From a marine gamma proteobacterium HTCC2148 (GTDB lineage: Bacteria > Pseudomonadota > Gammaproteobacteria > Pseudomonadales > Halieaceae), in contig DS999229.1 of NCBI GenBank assembly GCA_000156295.1, forward strand, positions 24,742 to 88,741: a stretch of DNA of 64,000 nucleotides, read 5' to 3'. Made by a program: the position numbers and the translations under genes. Below the pieces are notes generated by a model, which did no database searches, was not told the origin of the DNA, and was given only the letters and a program-made list of their open reading frames with translations. This document shows positions 45,659 through 54,136 of the stretch, piece by piece. Position 1 is the stretch's first letter, and each line of letters begins with the position of its first letter.

Positions 45659-46150
45659 ATGGATAGCTTCCAAAAAATTTACGCTAATCCTCACGACCTG
45701 ACCCCCATACTAGAGGCGCGACGGGAAAAAGGAGACACCATCGTTTTTGGCAATGGTTGCTTCGACCTGTTACATGTCGGGCACGTACGCTACCTGGAGG
45801 CCGCCAAGTCACTTGGAGAGGTGTTGGTCATAGCAGTCAATACGGAGGCGTCTATTGCCACCAATGAGAACCGGGAGCCCTCCATCAACCCCTGCGAAGA
45901 ACGCATGGAAATTATTGCGGCCCTGGAAGCAGTCGACTACGTGGTACCTCTAAACGCCTCGGTACCCATTCCGCTAATCGAATTGTATCGGCCACACATT
46001 CAGGCAAAAGGCACAGACTACACACTGGATAAAATGCCTGAGCGCTTTGCGGTAGAAGCCGGAGGCGGGCGTATCGAATTTGTCGGCGACGAGAAAACAC
46101 ACAGCTCCACAGCCCTACGTCAAGCGCTACGTGAACGCGGCGAAATCTAA
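45659..46150 (+). CDS. rfaE2: D-glycero-beta-D-manno-heptose 1-phosphate adenylyltransferase (RfaE2)
   Basis: A 163-residue nucleotidyltransferase that makes ADP-D-glycero-beta-D-manno-heptose for LPS. It carries GNGCFDLLHVGHVRYLEAAK, with the HxGH motif at His39-His42, and a closing KTHSSTALR. It equals the C-terminal half of bifunctional HldE, here on its own. I reject the longer frame from 45314 because it overlaps the divergent GT9 gene. It sits head to head with that gene, 105 bp apart, with both promoters between. Confidence 0.92.
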   Translation: MDSFQKIYANPHDLTPILEARREKGDTIVFGNGCFDLLHVGHVRYLEAAKSLGEVLVIAVNTEASIATNENREPSINPCEERMEIIAALEAVDYVVPLNASVPIPLIELYRPHIQAKGTDYTLDKMPERFAVEAGGGRIEFVGDEKTHSSTALRQALRERGEI

Positions 46151-46185
46151 CTCAACATCGTATTACCTACAAAAAGGAAATCAAT

Positions 46186-47043
46186 ATGCGAAGGCTTATC
46201 CCCACTCTCGCCATCGCCGGTCTGGCAATGGTTGGCACTCTCAATCCGGCGCTGGCCGACCCCAATCCTGCACTGGTCCAGGCAGTTGAAGCGCGCAGCG
46301 AGAAAGACCGCGCCCGTGATACAGCCCGTCATCCCGTTGAAACTCTGACCTTCTTCCAAGTTGAGCCCGGTATGACTGTTGCAGAAGGTCTACCCGGGGG
46401 TGGCTGGTACAGCAATATATTGGCGAACTACCTTGGCGGCGATGCCACACTTTATGGCTTGAACTACTCGAAACGTCTCTGGTCTCTTTTTCCCGACCGA
46501 ACTGACGACTGGCGCAAGGCGCGCGCCGCTGCAACGGGCAAATTTCCTGGTCTCGTTGCCGGTTTCACCGACAACGACATTAAGGCTGCGGGATATACGT
46601 TCAACACCCTGCCGCCAAATGCCTTTGGCAGCGTAGATCGAGTGTTGATGATACGAGCGCTTCACAACCTAAACCGCTTTGAAGCTAGCGCCGGAAGCCT
46701 CAGCCAGGCTCTGGCAAATATTCGCGGGATGCTGAAAAACGACGGGCTCGTGGGCGTTGTTCAGCATCGCCTACCTGAGTCAGCTGCGGAAGAAGGCGCC
46801 GACGGCAGCCGCGGCTACCTGAAGCAATCCACGGTCCTGGCTGCTTTTGAAGCAGCGGGCTTCAAGCTGGTGGCCGAGAGCGAAATCAACGCTAACCCCA
46901 AAGACAAGCCTGCCGCCAACGACATCGTTTGGCGCCTGCCCCCCTCCTTGAGTGGCAGCAAAGATGACGCCGAAAAGCGCGCGGCGATGCAAGCGATCGG
47001 CGAATCGGATCGTATGACATTGCTGTTTAGCAAAGCTAAATAA
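46186..47043 (+). CDS. Exported class I SAM-methyltransferase-like protein
   Basis: A 285-residue protein with a signal peptide (RRLIPTLAIAGLAMVGTLNPALA). The mature part resembles a methyltransferase: HPVETLTFFQVEPGMTVAEGLPGGG at the SAM-site position, and DRVLMIRALHNLNRF. The glycine-rich loop reads EGLPGGGWY. SAM is not known to be free in the periplasm, so catalytic activity there is doubtful; it may bind another ligand. The fold is common in marine and alphaproteobacterial genomes with unknown role. It follows rfaE2 by 35 bp and may share its transcript. Confidence 0.75.
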   Translation: MRRLIPTLAIAGLAMVGTLNPALADPNPALVQAVEARSEKDRARDTARHPVETLTFFQVEPGMTVAEGLPGGGWYSNILANYLGGDATLYGLNYSKRLWSLFPDRTDDWRKARAAATGKFPGLVAGFTDNDIKAAGYTFNTLPPNAFGSVDRVLMIRALHNLNRFEASAGSLSQALANIRGMLKNDGLVGVVQHRLPESAAEEGADGSRGYLKQSTVLAAFEAAGFKLVAESEINANPKDKPAANDIVWRLPPSLSGSKDDAEKRAAMQAIGESDRMTLLFSKAK

Positions 47044-47137
47044 AGCCACGCTCATGGGAGCCTGCTCCAGGCTTGTGCATTGAGTGAAATAACCCACGGT
47101 TATCAATAGAAATAAAAAAATATCATAACGGAATTTC

Positions 47138-47165
47138 TTGCCCTGCCAAATGACCTGCTTATACT
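47138..47165 (+). promoter_or_regulatory. Promoter of the candidate small RNA
   Basis: TTGCCC (47138-47143) and TATACT (47160-47165) are 16 bp apart, a good sigma-70 pair, with a start near 47172. It lies in a 412-bp gap (47044-47455) with no open frame of note, and points to the RNA that ends at 47382. Confidence 0.6.
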
Positions 47166-47171
47166 CAAGAA

Positions 47172-47382
47172 GCAGGCCACAGATGATGGTTCACGCATGG
47201 GGTGAATCCTGATTATGGAACGTTTCCTGCAATCGTAGGGGATGCGCGTGGACATTTGTCAGAGATGGCCACAGCCATAGGAACGTTATCCGGTAGCGGG
47301 CCGGAACGAATGCAGCTTCGGCGGCATTAAACGCAATACCCCCAAGCGCAGCTGAGAGTTGTCTTTCAGCGGCGCTTTTTTT
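47172..47382 (+). ncRNA. Candidate structured small RNA
   Basis: About 210 nt in the 412-bp gap between the methyltransferase-like gene and the phospholipid operon. Three hairpins follow each other: ATGGC/GCCAT with a CACA loop (47265-47278), TCCGG/CCGGA with a 7-nt loop (47289-47305), and AATGC/GCATT with an inner GC/GC stem and UUCG tetraloop (47309-47328). A terminator closes the unit (47344-47382). GGAACG occurs three times (47217, 47280, 47303), and other GGA triplets occur at 47239-47241 and 47250-47252. No family I know fits (not 6S, tmRNA, SRP, RNase P or a riboswitch). The GGA motifs might bind a CsrA/RsmA-type protein; this is speculation. Confidence 0.55.
47344..47382 (+). terminator. 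Intrinsic terminator of the candidate small RNA
   Basis: AGCGC-A-GCTGA pairs with TCAGC-G-GCGCT (one internal A/G mismatch), with a 10-nt loop, and runs into seven T. It ends 73 bp before the next gene. It is 300 bp past the stop of the gene before, which is far for a terminator of that gene alone. Confidence 0.85.
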
Positions 47383-47455
47383 ATGCCTCGGCCTTGATAA
47401 TCCAACGTTTCCAATAACAATGCGCTAAACTTGCCGGACTATCTAAGGAATCCTC

Positions 47456-49075
47456 ATGACCAGCATTCAACAATTGCTGCGGGATATTGATGAGTCACCC
47501 AGTGGCCCAGAAATTACCGCAGTGTTCGACTTCGACGGCACAATTATCGCCGGTTACTCCGCTACCGTTTTTATTCGCGAACAGTTCCGCAGAGGGGACG
47601 TGTCACCACGCGAGTTCCTTGAAATTATGGGTGCCATGACCAACTTTGGCATGGGCAACCTTGGCTTCTCAGGCATGATGGCGGTCAACGCCCAATTCAT
47701 GCGCGGCATCGAGGAGGAGACTTACTATGAGGTGGGAGAACAGTTATATACACGACAGATAGCCCGACGTATTTATCCGGAGTCCCGCGCGTTAGTGAAT
47801 GCCCATCTGTCCAAAGGGCACACGGTCGCTATCATTTCCTCTGCTACTCCTTATCAGGTGGCTCCCGCCGCCGAAGATCTGGGGATTGAGCATGTCTTGT
47901 GCACCCATCTGGAGGTTGCTAACGGCAAGTTCACTGGCGCAGTTGTGCGGCCAACCTGTTTTGGCCAGGGCAAGGTCGATGCAGCCGAGGCCCTTGCCGC
48001 CGAAGTCAACGGCGACCTGGATCAAAGCTTCTTCTATTCGGACAGTACCGACGACCAACTTCTTTTAGAACGGGTAGGCAAACCTCGCGCCCTCAATCCC
48101 AGCGAAAAACTGGAGCGCCTGGCGCGCAAGAATAAATGGCCGATTGCCAGCTTTGGTAGTCGCGGACGCCCAAGCCTGGGTCAATTCGTGCGATCAATCG
48201 CAGCCACTAGTAGCCTGGTGACCAGCTTCATTGCCGGACTGCCTATCTATGCTCTTACTGGTTCCAAGCGAGACTCTGTGAACTTTTCTTTCTCCCTGTT
48301 TGCCGATACCGCCAGCGCCTTAATCGGCCTGGAGTTAAGCGTAAAAGGCGAGGAAAATCTGTGGTCACACAGACCTTGCGTATTTGTTTTTAACCATCAG
48401 AGCAAGGCTGACGTGGTTATTATCGCCAAGCTATTGCGACGCGACATTGCAGGTATTGGTAAAAAAGAAATTAAAAGAGAACAGCCTCTCATTGGCAAAG
48501 TGATGGAGTTCGGCGGAGTTGTATTTATAGATCGGGCTAATTCCAAAAATGCCATTGACTCGATAGCACCCCTCATCGACACCCTGCGCGATGAAGGCAA
48601 ATCGGTGGTTTTGGCGCCGGAGGGAACTCGAACTGTTTCCCCTACCTTGGCACCCTTCAAAAAAGGCGCATTTCACATTGCCATGCAGGCGGGCGTGCCC
48701 ATAGTGCCCATCGTTATTCGCAATGCAGGCGACGTCGCGCCCAAGGGGGACTTTGTGTTCCGGTCGGCAACCGTCGATGTAGAAATCCTGCCGGCAGTAG
48801 ACACCCATGATTGGTCGGCTGACACTATTGACCAGCATGTGACCGAGGTCAGAAACATGTTCGCCCGCAGCCTTGGACAACCTGAACAAGTGGTGACCAC
48901 AGGCACAAAACGGAAGCCGGTACGCAAAAAAACACCCGCCAAGAAGAAAGCAGCCCCGCGAAAAAAAGTAGCCGCCAAAGTGACTAAGGCAACTGGCAAA
49001 GCGCCCGCTGTGAAAAAGAAAGCGGCAGCAAAATCAAAAGTTCGTCCTAAAGCAAAACCAAAGTCTGCTAAATGA
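47456..49075 (+). CDS. Bifunctional HAD-IB phosphatase / 1-acylglycerol-3-phosphate acyltransferase with Lys-rich tail
   Basis: A 539-residue fusion. Residues 20-230 form a HAD-IB phosphatase-like domain with DFDGT at 25-29 and SDSTDD at 195-200. Residues 250-470 are a PlsC-like acyltransferase with NHQSKAD at 313-319 and EGTR at 389-392. The acyltransferase makes phosphatidic acid from lysophosphatidic acid. Residues 485-539 are a striking Lys/Ala/Pro tail (many KKK and AAK steps) like histone H1 or AlgP, unusual for a lipid enzyme. AAGGA lies six bases before the ATG. It is the first gene of the plsB-gpsA block. Confidence 0.9.
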   Translation: MTSIQQLLRDIDESPSGPEITAVFDFDGTIIAGYSATVFIREQFRRGDVSPREFLEIMGAMTNFGMGNLGFSGMMAVNAQFMRGIEEETYYEVGEQLYTRQIARRIYPESRALVNAHLSKGHTVAIISSATPYQVAPAAEDLGIEHVLCTHLEVANGKFTGAVVRPTCFGQGKVDAAEALAAEVNGDLDQSFFYSDSTDDQLLLERVGKPRALNPSEKLERLARKNKWPIASFGSRGRPSLGQFVRSIAATSSLVTSFIAGLPIYALTGSKRDSVNFSFSLFADTASALIGLELSVKGEENLWSHRPCVFVFNHQSKADVVIIAKLLRRDIAGIGKKEIKREQPLIGKVMEFGGVVFIDRANSKNAIDSIAPLIDTLRDEGKSVVLAPEGTRTVSPTLAPFKKGAFHIAMQAGVPIVPIVIRNAGDVAPKGDFVFRSATVDVEILPAVDTHDWSADTIDQHVTEVRNMFARSLGQPEQVVTTGTKRKPVRKKTPAKKKAAPRKKVAAKVTKATGKAPAVKKKAAAKSKVRPKAKPKSAK

Positions 49076-49095
49076 TCTACGCCTAAGGAATCAGT

Positions 49096-51441
49096 TTGAA
49101 CCTGGAAGACATTTACAATACAAAAAATCCTTGGCCACAACGTGGCTCGCAGCAGGTGCTGTTTATTCTGGACGTGCGCAACGACACAGAGGAGTCGATA
49201 TTACGCGGTTGGATTCAGCACTTCGGCGACCAGGACAATAAGTCCTTCGAAGCACCCCAGGTCTGCATCGATTTGAAGGACGAGCGCACTGGCTTCGACA
49301 GTGGACAATTGGTCATGTCATTGGCGTTGCCGGCAGACACTTTGATTGCGCCTTTACGGGTGGTGTGGACGCCCGGAGGTAACGGCACTACTAGCCTGGG
49401 CCGCCTGCGCCACCTGATACTGGGCGACCCGCGAAGGCCCTCCAATCGACGTGGCAAAAAGGTTCTCGAAGAGCACCCCGACAGAGTGCATGTTATCGCC
49501 GGACAGCCCGACACCATGGCCAACCTTCGTCAGCGATTTGAAGCCACTAACACCGTCACCGATGACTCCGCCCAGGAAGACTTCGCTAACTTTGTTGCCC
49601 GCCAGGCAGCGGTAGTACTGGACATTAGCGAACGTCACGTAAAAGGCGGTCGTTACAAGGTGCCACGCCACGTTTCTGCGGCCATCATGGCAAACAGTGA
49701 CTACAACAAGGAAGTCCAAAAACTGGCTGAAGCACAGGGGAAGACTAAAGAAGCGCTGATGAAGGAGGCTGCCACCTACATGAAGGAGATGGTATCCACT
49801 CCCTCATCTTTCTGGCTAGATATCTATGCACGCTTCAATACCTTTTGTCTGGGCCTTGGTTATGAAGAAGATATTGTTTATAACAAGGCTGCGGTGGAAA
49901 AAATGCGCCAGGTTGTTAGAAGCAACCCATCAATTTTGTTGTGGACTCACAAAACCTATCTGGATGGCATGGTCGTACCGAAGGTCATGTACGACAACGA
50001 TTTTCCGATGCCGCATATGTTTGGCGGTGCAAACCTCAACTTTCCTGGCTTGGGCCACCTGCTCCATCGAGCGGGAGCAATTTTCATAAAGCGCAGTTTC
50101 CAGGACAACGAACTGTACAAACTCACGCTGCGCTATTACATCGGCTACCTCATGGAAAAGCGATTTCCAATGAACTGGGCGTTCGAGGGCACCCGCTCTC
50201 GTATGGGTAAGTTAATGCCTCCACGTTACGGCCTGCTTAAATACGTACTGGAAGCCTGCCACACAACAAACGCTGAAAATATTCACATCATTCCAATATC
50301 CATCAGTTACGACATTATTCGCGATGTAGAAGAGTACGCCACCGAACAAACTGGCCGCGGTAAAGGCGCTGAGTCACTGAAGTGGTTCATTGGTTACGTT
50401 CGCAGTTTGGCGCGTCCCATGGGCAAGGTCTACATGGATATCGGTGAACCTGTAGTGCTACCTAAAGCACCAGAGCCTGATGACAAACTAGCACTTTCAA
50501 AAATTGCTTTTGAAGTGGCCGTTGAGGCCAACGAAGTAACGCCGATCACCTTCCCCTCTCTGGTCACTATGAGCTTGCTTGGCGCCGCACCCAAGGCCTT
50601 GACTGAAGATGAGGTTATTGAGGACTTGCGGTCTCTTCTAGCGTGGTCCGAGAGTCGAAACCTACGAATTTCCCACGATTTCAACCGGGCCTTCGCCGAT
50701 CAGATGGAAGGCCTTCTAGGAATCATGATCGATGAAAACATCGTTACTCGATATGATGAAGGACCCGAAGTCGTTTATGGCATTAGCCTGGAACAGCACC
50801 CAGTCGCCAGCTATTACCGCAATACCGTTATCCACTTTTTCGTCAATAAAGCGATCATCGAGCTGGCATTACTCAAGGCCAGCGAACAGGCCGAAGACTG
50901 CGCGTTGGAAGTTTTCTGGAAAGAAGTCGACGACATACGCGACCTCTTCAAGTTTGAGTTTTTCTACGCGCCGACTGAAGAATTTCACCAGCAAATTCGC
51001 CAGGAAATGGCTCGCTACAGTAGCGATTGGGAGGAACTGTTGGGCCAGGGAGCAGCTGGCTTCGGAACGATGCTACAAAAAATGTCACCGCTGGTCGCCC
51101 ACGTGACCTTGCTCACTTATACCGAGGCCTATTCGGTGGTCGCTTCAATGCTGGCGCGAAAAGAGGCCAATGAGTCCCTGGAACAAGCTGACTGCATCAG
51201 CGAGGCTCTTACCTATGGGCGTCAGGCCTATTTACAGCGGCGAATTTCGAGCGAGTCTTCCATTGGCAAGCTGCTTTTCAAGAACGGCTATCAGATGCTA
51301 AAGAGCAGAAATCTGACAGAGGGCGGCAAGGAATCACTCAAAGAGGAGCGACTGGAACTGGCGCGCGAACTGCGGGAATTGTTGCGGCGAATCGACTTAA
51401 TAAGGGCGGTTGGAGTAGCCAACCGCAGCTCCAGCCCATAG
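49096..51441 (+). CDS. plsB: Glycerol-3-phosphate 1-O-acyltransferase, PlsB-like
   Basis: A 781-residue membrane-associated acyltransferase that makes lysophosphatidic acid from glycerol-3-phosphate. The start is a TTG at 49096 with AAGGA six bases upstream. The acyltransferase motifs are HKTYLD (His285 to Asp290), GAIFIKRSF (327-335) and FEGTRSR (363-369), the last two binding glycerol-3-phosphate. The length fits PlsB. It is 20 bp after the HAD-IB/PlsC fusion and 8 bp before gpsA, so its substrate and product enzymes flank it. Confidence 0.92.
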   Translation: MNLEDIYNTKNPWPQRGSQQVLFILDVRNDTEESILRGWIQHFGDQDNKSFEAPQVCIDLKDERTGFDSGQLVMSLALPADTLIAPLRVVWTPGGNGTTSLGRLRHLILGDPRRPSNRRGKKVLEEHPDRVHVIAGQPDTMANLRQRFEATNTVTDDSAQEDFANFVARQAAVVLDISERHVKGGRYKVPRHVSAAIMANSDYNKEVQKLAEAQGKTKEALMKEAATYMKEMVSTPSSFWLDIYARFNTFCLGLGYEEDIVYNKAAVEKMRQVVRSNPSILLWTHKTYLDGMVVPKVMYDNDFPMPHMFGGANLNFPGLGHLLHRAGAIFIKRSFQDNELYKLTLRYYIGYLMEKRFPMNWAFEGTRSRMGKLMPPRYGLLKYVLEACHTTNAENIHIIPISISYDIIRDVEEYATEQTGRGKGAESLKWFIGYVRSLARPMGKVYMDIGEPVVLPKAPEPDDKLALSKIAFEVAVEANEVTPITFPSLVTMSLLGAAPKALTEDEVIEDLRSLLAWSESRNLRISHDFNRAFADQMEGLLGIMIDENIVTRYDEGPEVVYGISLEQHPVASYYRNTVIHFFVNKAIIELALLKASEQAEDCALEVFWKEVDDIRDLFKFEFFYAPTEEFHQQIRQEMARYSSDWEELLGQGAAGFGTMLQKMSPLVAHVTLLTYTEAYSVVASMLARKEANESLEQADCISEALTYGRQAYLQRRISSESSIGKLLFKNGYQMLKSRNLTEGGKESLKEERLELARELRELLRRIDLIRAVGVANRSSSP

Positions 51442-51449
51442 GGAAAGTA

Positions 51450-52454
51450 ATGAAGACATTGAATATAGCGGTTTTAGGCGGCGGCTCCTGGGGCACAACG
51501 GTTGCCTCACTGGTGGCGCGTAATACCGACGTCACGCTTTGGGCACGTAACCCGGATACAGTCAACGAAATCAACGCCAAACACAGTAACGAAAAGTACC
51601 TGCCCGGGGCCAAACTGCCAGATCGCCTTCGCGCGACCAGTGATGTAGGCGAAGCTATTCGCGATGCAGACGTGGTGGTAATGGGTATTCCTTCGCAAAA
51701 TTTCCGAGCGGTGCTGCAAGATGTGAAACAGCATATCCGAGCCTGGGTACCGGTCATCAGCCTGACCAAGGGCCTGGAACTTAAAACCCGGATGCGAATG
51801 ACTGAAATCATTCAGGAAGTCCTGCCCGGACATCCGGTGGGTGTGCTTACCGGGCCTAACCTGGCGAGGGAAATTATGGCTGGCCAGGCCGCTGCCGGCG
51901 TCATCGCTATGGAAGATGAAATCATTGTTCAGGAACTGCAAAACGTATTCAAAAGTGGTTTGTTTCGCGTCTATACTAACACTGACGTGGTTGGCTGCGA
52001 GCTGGGGGGCGTACTAAAAAATATTATCGCAATTGCCGTGGGCATGGGCGATGGACAGGGCGCAGGGGACAACACCAGGGCAGCACTCATTACCCGGGGC
52101 CTGGCAGAGGTAACTCGCCTTGGTGTGGCAATGGGGGGCCGTCCCGAAACATTTTCAGGGCTCGCTGGCATGGGCGATATGATCGCAACCTGTACCAGCC
52201 CCCAAAGCCGCAACCGCCATGTGGGCATTGAATTAGGCAAAGGCCGCAACATGGAAGAAATCATCGAAAAGATGACCATGGTCGCTGAGGGCGCTAAAAG
52301 CGCACCAGCCGTCATGGCCCTGGCCCAAGAGTACGATGTTGAAATGCCCATCGCGTCGGATGTATCGCGCGTTTTAGCGGGAGACGCTACTGCCAGCAGA
52401 GCATTCCGTGGGCTGCTGCGAGTCATGGCCGGAGCAGAATCAGAGCCTGGCTGA
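51450..52454 (+). CDS. gpsA: NAD(P)-dependent glycerol-3-phosphate dehydrogenase
   Basis: A 334-residue cytosolic enzyme that reduces dihydroxyacetone phosphate to glycerol-3-phosphate for phospholipid synthesis. It has the Rossmann motif VLGGGSWGT (residues 8-16), VMGIPSQNFRAVL, the KGLE and LTGPNLAREI stretches, and GGVLKNIIAIAVGMGDG with the catalytic Lys. It ends the operon with PlsB and the acyltransferase fusion, giving all steps from DHAP to phosphatidic acid in one block. Confidence 0.96.
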   Translation: MKTLNIAVLGGGSWGTTVASLVARNTDVTLWARNPDTVNEINAKHSNEKYLPGAKLPDRLRATSDVGEAIRDADVVVMGIPSQNFRAVLQDVKQHIRAWVPVISLTKGLELKTRMRMTEIIQEVLPGHPVGVLTGPNLAREIMAGQAAAGVIAMEDEIIVQELQNVFKSGLFRVYTNTDVVGCELGGVLKNIIAIAVGMGDGQGAGDNTRAALITRGLAEVTRLGVAMGGRPETFSGLAGMGDMIATCTSPQSRNRHVGIELGKGRNMEEIIEKMTMVAEGAKSAPAVMALAQEYDVEMPIASDVSRVLAGDATASRAFRGLLRVMAGAESEPG

Positions 52455-52545
52455 ATCTGGCGATTCTTGCCCCGCTGAGGCAGAATAGACAGTAGTGCCA
52501 GACTCGCAGGGGCGATGAAGGCTATAAAAACTGAGACTACAGACC

Positions 52546-53382
52546 ATGGGCATAGCAAAGACTTTCTTTGTCGCGGCGACTTTCGCCGTAGCGGCAAGTA
52601 GTGTCATCGCGGGCACTTCCAAATTCACCGATCTTCCGGGAAACCCAGATCTGAAGTCGGCGTCAGCGATCGTGCTGGATGAGTCCGGCAACCTGATTTA
52701 CGGCAAGGATGTGGATACCGTGCGTCCAATCGCCTCGATCACCAAATTGATGACTGCAATGGTGGTGCTAGATTCAGGCATTGGACTGGACGAGAAGGTG
52801 ACCATCACCAAGGAAGACCGGGACCTTGTCCGCCTTACCGGCTCGCGTCTGGAATATGGAGCAACGCTATCTCGCAGGGAAATGATCCTGCTTGCGCTTA
52901 TGTCTTCGGAAAACCGTGCTGCTACCGCACTGGGCCGAACTTACCCCGGCGGCATGGAAAACTTTCTGGCTCACATGAATCGTAAAGCGCGAGCACTGGG
53001 CATGACAAACTCCCACTTCGCAGACCCAGCCGGGCTAAAGAAAGAAAATGTTTCCACTGCTGCAGACCTGGCAAAGATGGTAACAGCGGCTGAGGAATAT
53101 GCGCTGATTACCGAGGCTACAACCACCAGAAGAAAAGACGTTTATCCGTATAAAGGCCGCGGCAACCTGACCTATGGCAACACCAACCGCTTGTTAAAGA
53201 ACGCCAGCTGGGATATCGAACTTAGTAAGACCGGTTATATTAACGAGGCTGGCCGATGCCTGGTCATGCAGGCAAATATCGAAGGAGAGGATGTATCGAT
53301 TGTGCTGCTCAATTCCTTTGGCAAACTGACCCCCTACGGCGACTCTAACCGCCTGCGCAAATGGATGCTGGCAAACAGCTAA
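52546..53382 (+). CDS. D-alanyl-D-alanine endopeptidase (PBP7/PbpG-like)
   Basis: A 278-residue penicillin-binding protein with a signal peptide (GIAKTFFVAATFAVAASSVIA). It has the three active-site motifs: SITK (Ser64-Lys67), SEN (Ser121-Asn123) and KTG (Lys228-Gly230). The length and layout fit PBP7, which cleaves cross-links in peptidoglycan rather than making them. It is 92 bp after gpsA. It may act with the murein-recycling genes at 15468-20232. Confidence 0.9.
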   Translation: MGIAKTFFVAATFAVAASSVIAGTSKFTDLPGNPDLKSASAIVLDESGNLIYGKDVDTVRPIASITKLMTAMVVLDSGIGLDEKVTITKEDRDLVRLTGSRLEYGATLSRREMILLALMSSENRAATALGRTYPGGMENFLAHMNRKARALGMTNSHFADPAGLKKENVSTAADLAKMVTAAEEYALITEATTTRRKDVYPYKGRGNLTYGNTNRLLKNASWDIELSKTGYINEAGRCLVMQANIEGEDVSIVLLNSFGKLTPYGDSNRLRKWMLANS

Positions 53383-53406
53383 TCACACACATTGAGCCAG
53401 AATGAC

Positions 53407-54114
53407 ATGCCCTATTTTCGACTAACTATCAATTTGATGATCCTGGCACTTGCCGGGCAAGCCCAGGCAGAGACCGCCAATCAGGAAGAATTTCCGCCGC
53501 TGGTGCAAGCTTTTTTCGGTAGCCTGATGCTTGAAGACCAAAGTGGCGACTGGAAAGATATCAATGGTGAAGACGTTGACGTGAGCTTTCCATCCTCCTT
53601 GCCCAGCGGCGGCATCGAAGCCGAGTACACCTATCACGTAGGCGACCTTTTTAAGTGGGGATTTAATTCCGGCGGAAGCATTGGCTGGAAGAACAGCGAC
53701 ACCCGGATATCAGGGACCATAGGCGGTGATGGCGCGAATATCCGCTTCGAGTTAGATAACTCGCTGTTCCTGGGAGAGTTACACCTTGGGGGATTCGTTC
53801 GCGGCTACATAGGCCCCAACGTGTCGCTCTATGCAGCCGCGGGTCCTATGATCATGTACGGGCAGCACCGGGTAGAGAAGGAAGAGCTCATGAGTGCCTC
53901 AGGCAAGAATGAAATAGCTATCGAGGACGACAAGGCATCCAGCTTTGCACTCGGGCTTTATGGGCGAACGGGCATCGACTACCAATACAACAGCGGGCAG
54001 CATGTTGGATTCAGTGTGCGCTACATGGCGGCAGAAATGGATTTTGACGATACAGTCGGCGGTCTGGATATCCGTGGGCCACAGTTTGTACTCACCTACA
54101 CTCAAATGCTGTAA
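53407..54114 (+). CDS. Outer-membrane beta-barrel-like protein
   Basis: A 235-residue protein with a signal peptide (PYFRLTINLMILALAGQAQA). The mature part is rich in alternating polar and aromatic residues (GEL-HLGGFVRGYIGPNVSLYAAAG, YGRTGIDYQYNSGQHVGFSVRYMA) and ends in a hydrophobic C-terminus (FVLTYTQML), which fits an 8-strand beta-barrel. I take the ATG at 53407; the frame opens at a TTG at 53392. It is 24 bp after the PBP7-like gene and 22 bp before the TAXI gene, so these three may be one unit. Function is unknown. Confidence 0.7.
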   Translation: MPYFRLTINLMILALAGQAQAETANQEEFPPLVQAFFGSLMLEDQSGDWKDINGEDVDVSFPSSLPSGGIEAEYTYHVGDLFKWGFNSGGSIGWKNSDTRISGTIGGDGANIRFELDNSLFLGELHLGGFVRGYIGPNVSLYAAAGPMIMYGQHRVEKEELMSASGKNEIAIEDDKASSFALGLYGRTGIDYQYNSGQHVGFSVRYMAAEMDFDDTVGGLDIRGPQFVLTYTQML

Positions 54115-54136
54115 CGCACGAACCCATACTTCAACG

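Noticed and set aside
47044-47400. A cobalamin, c-di-GMP or other riboswitch before the phospholipid operon
   Set aside because: GGTGAATCC and GTAGCGGG look like pieces of known riboswitches, but the conserved core order and pairing are absent and a terminator separates it from the operon.
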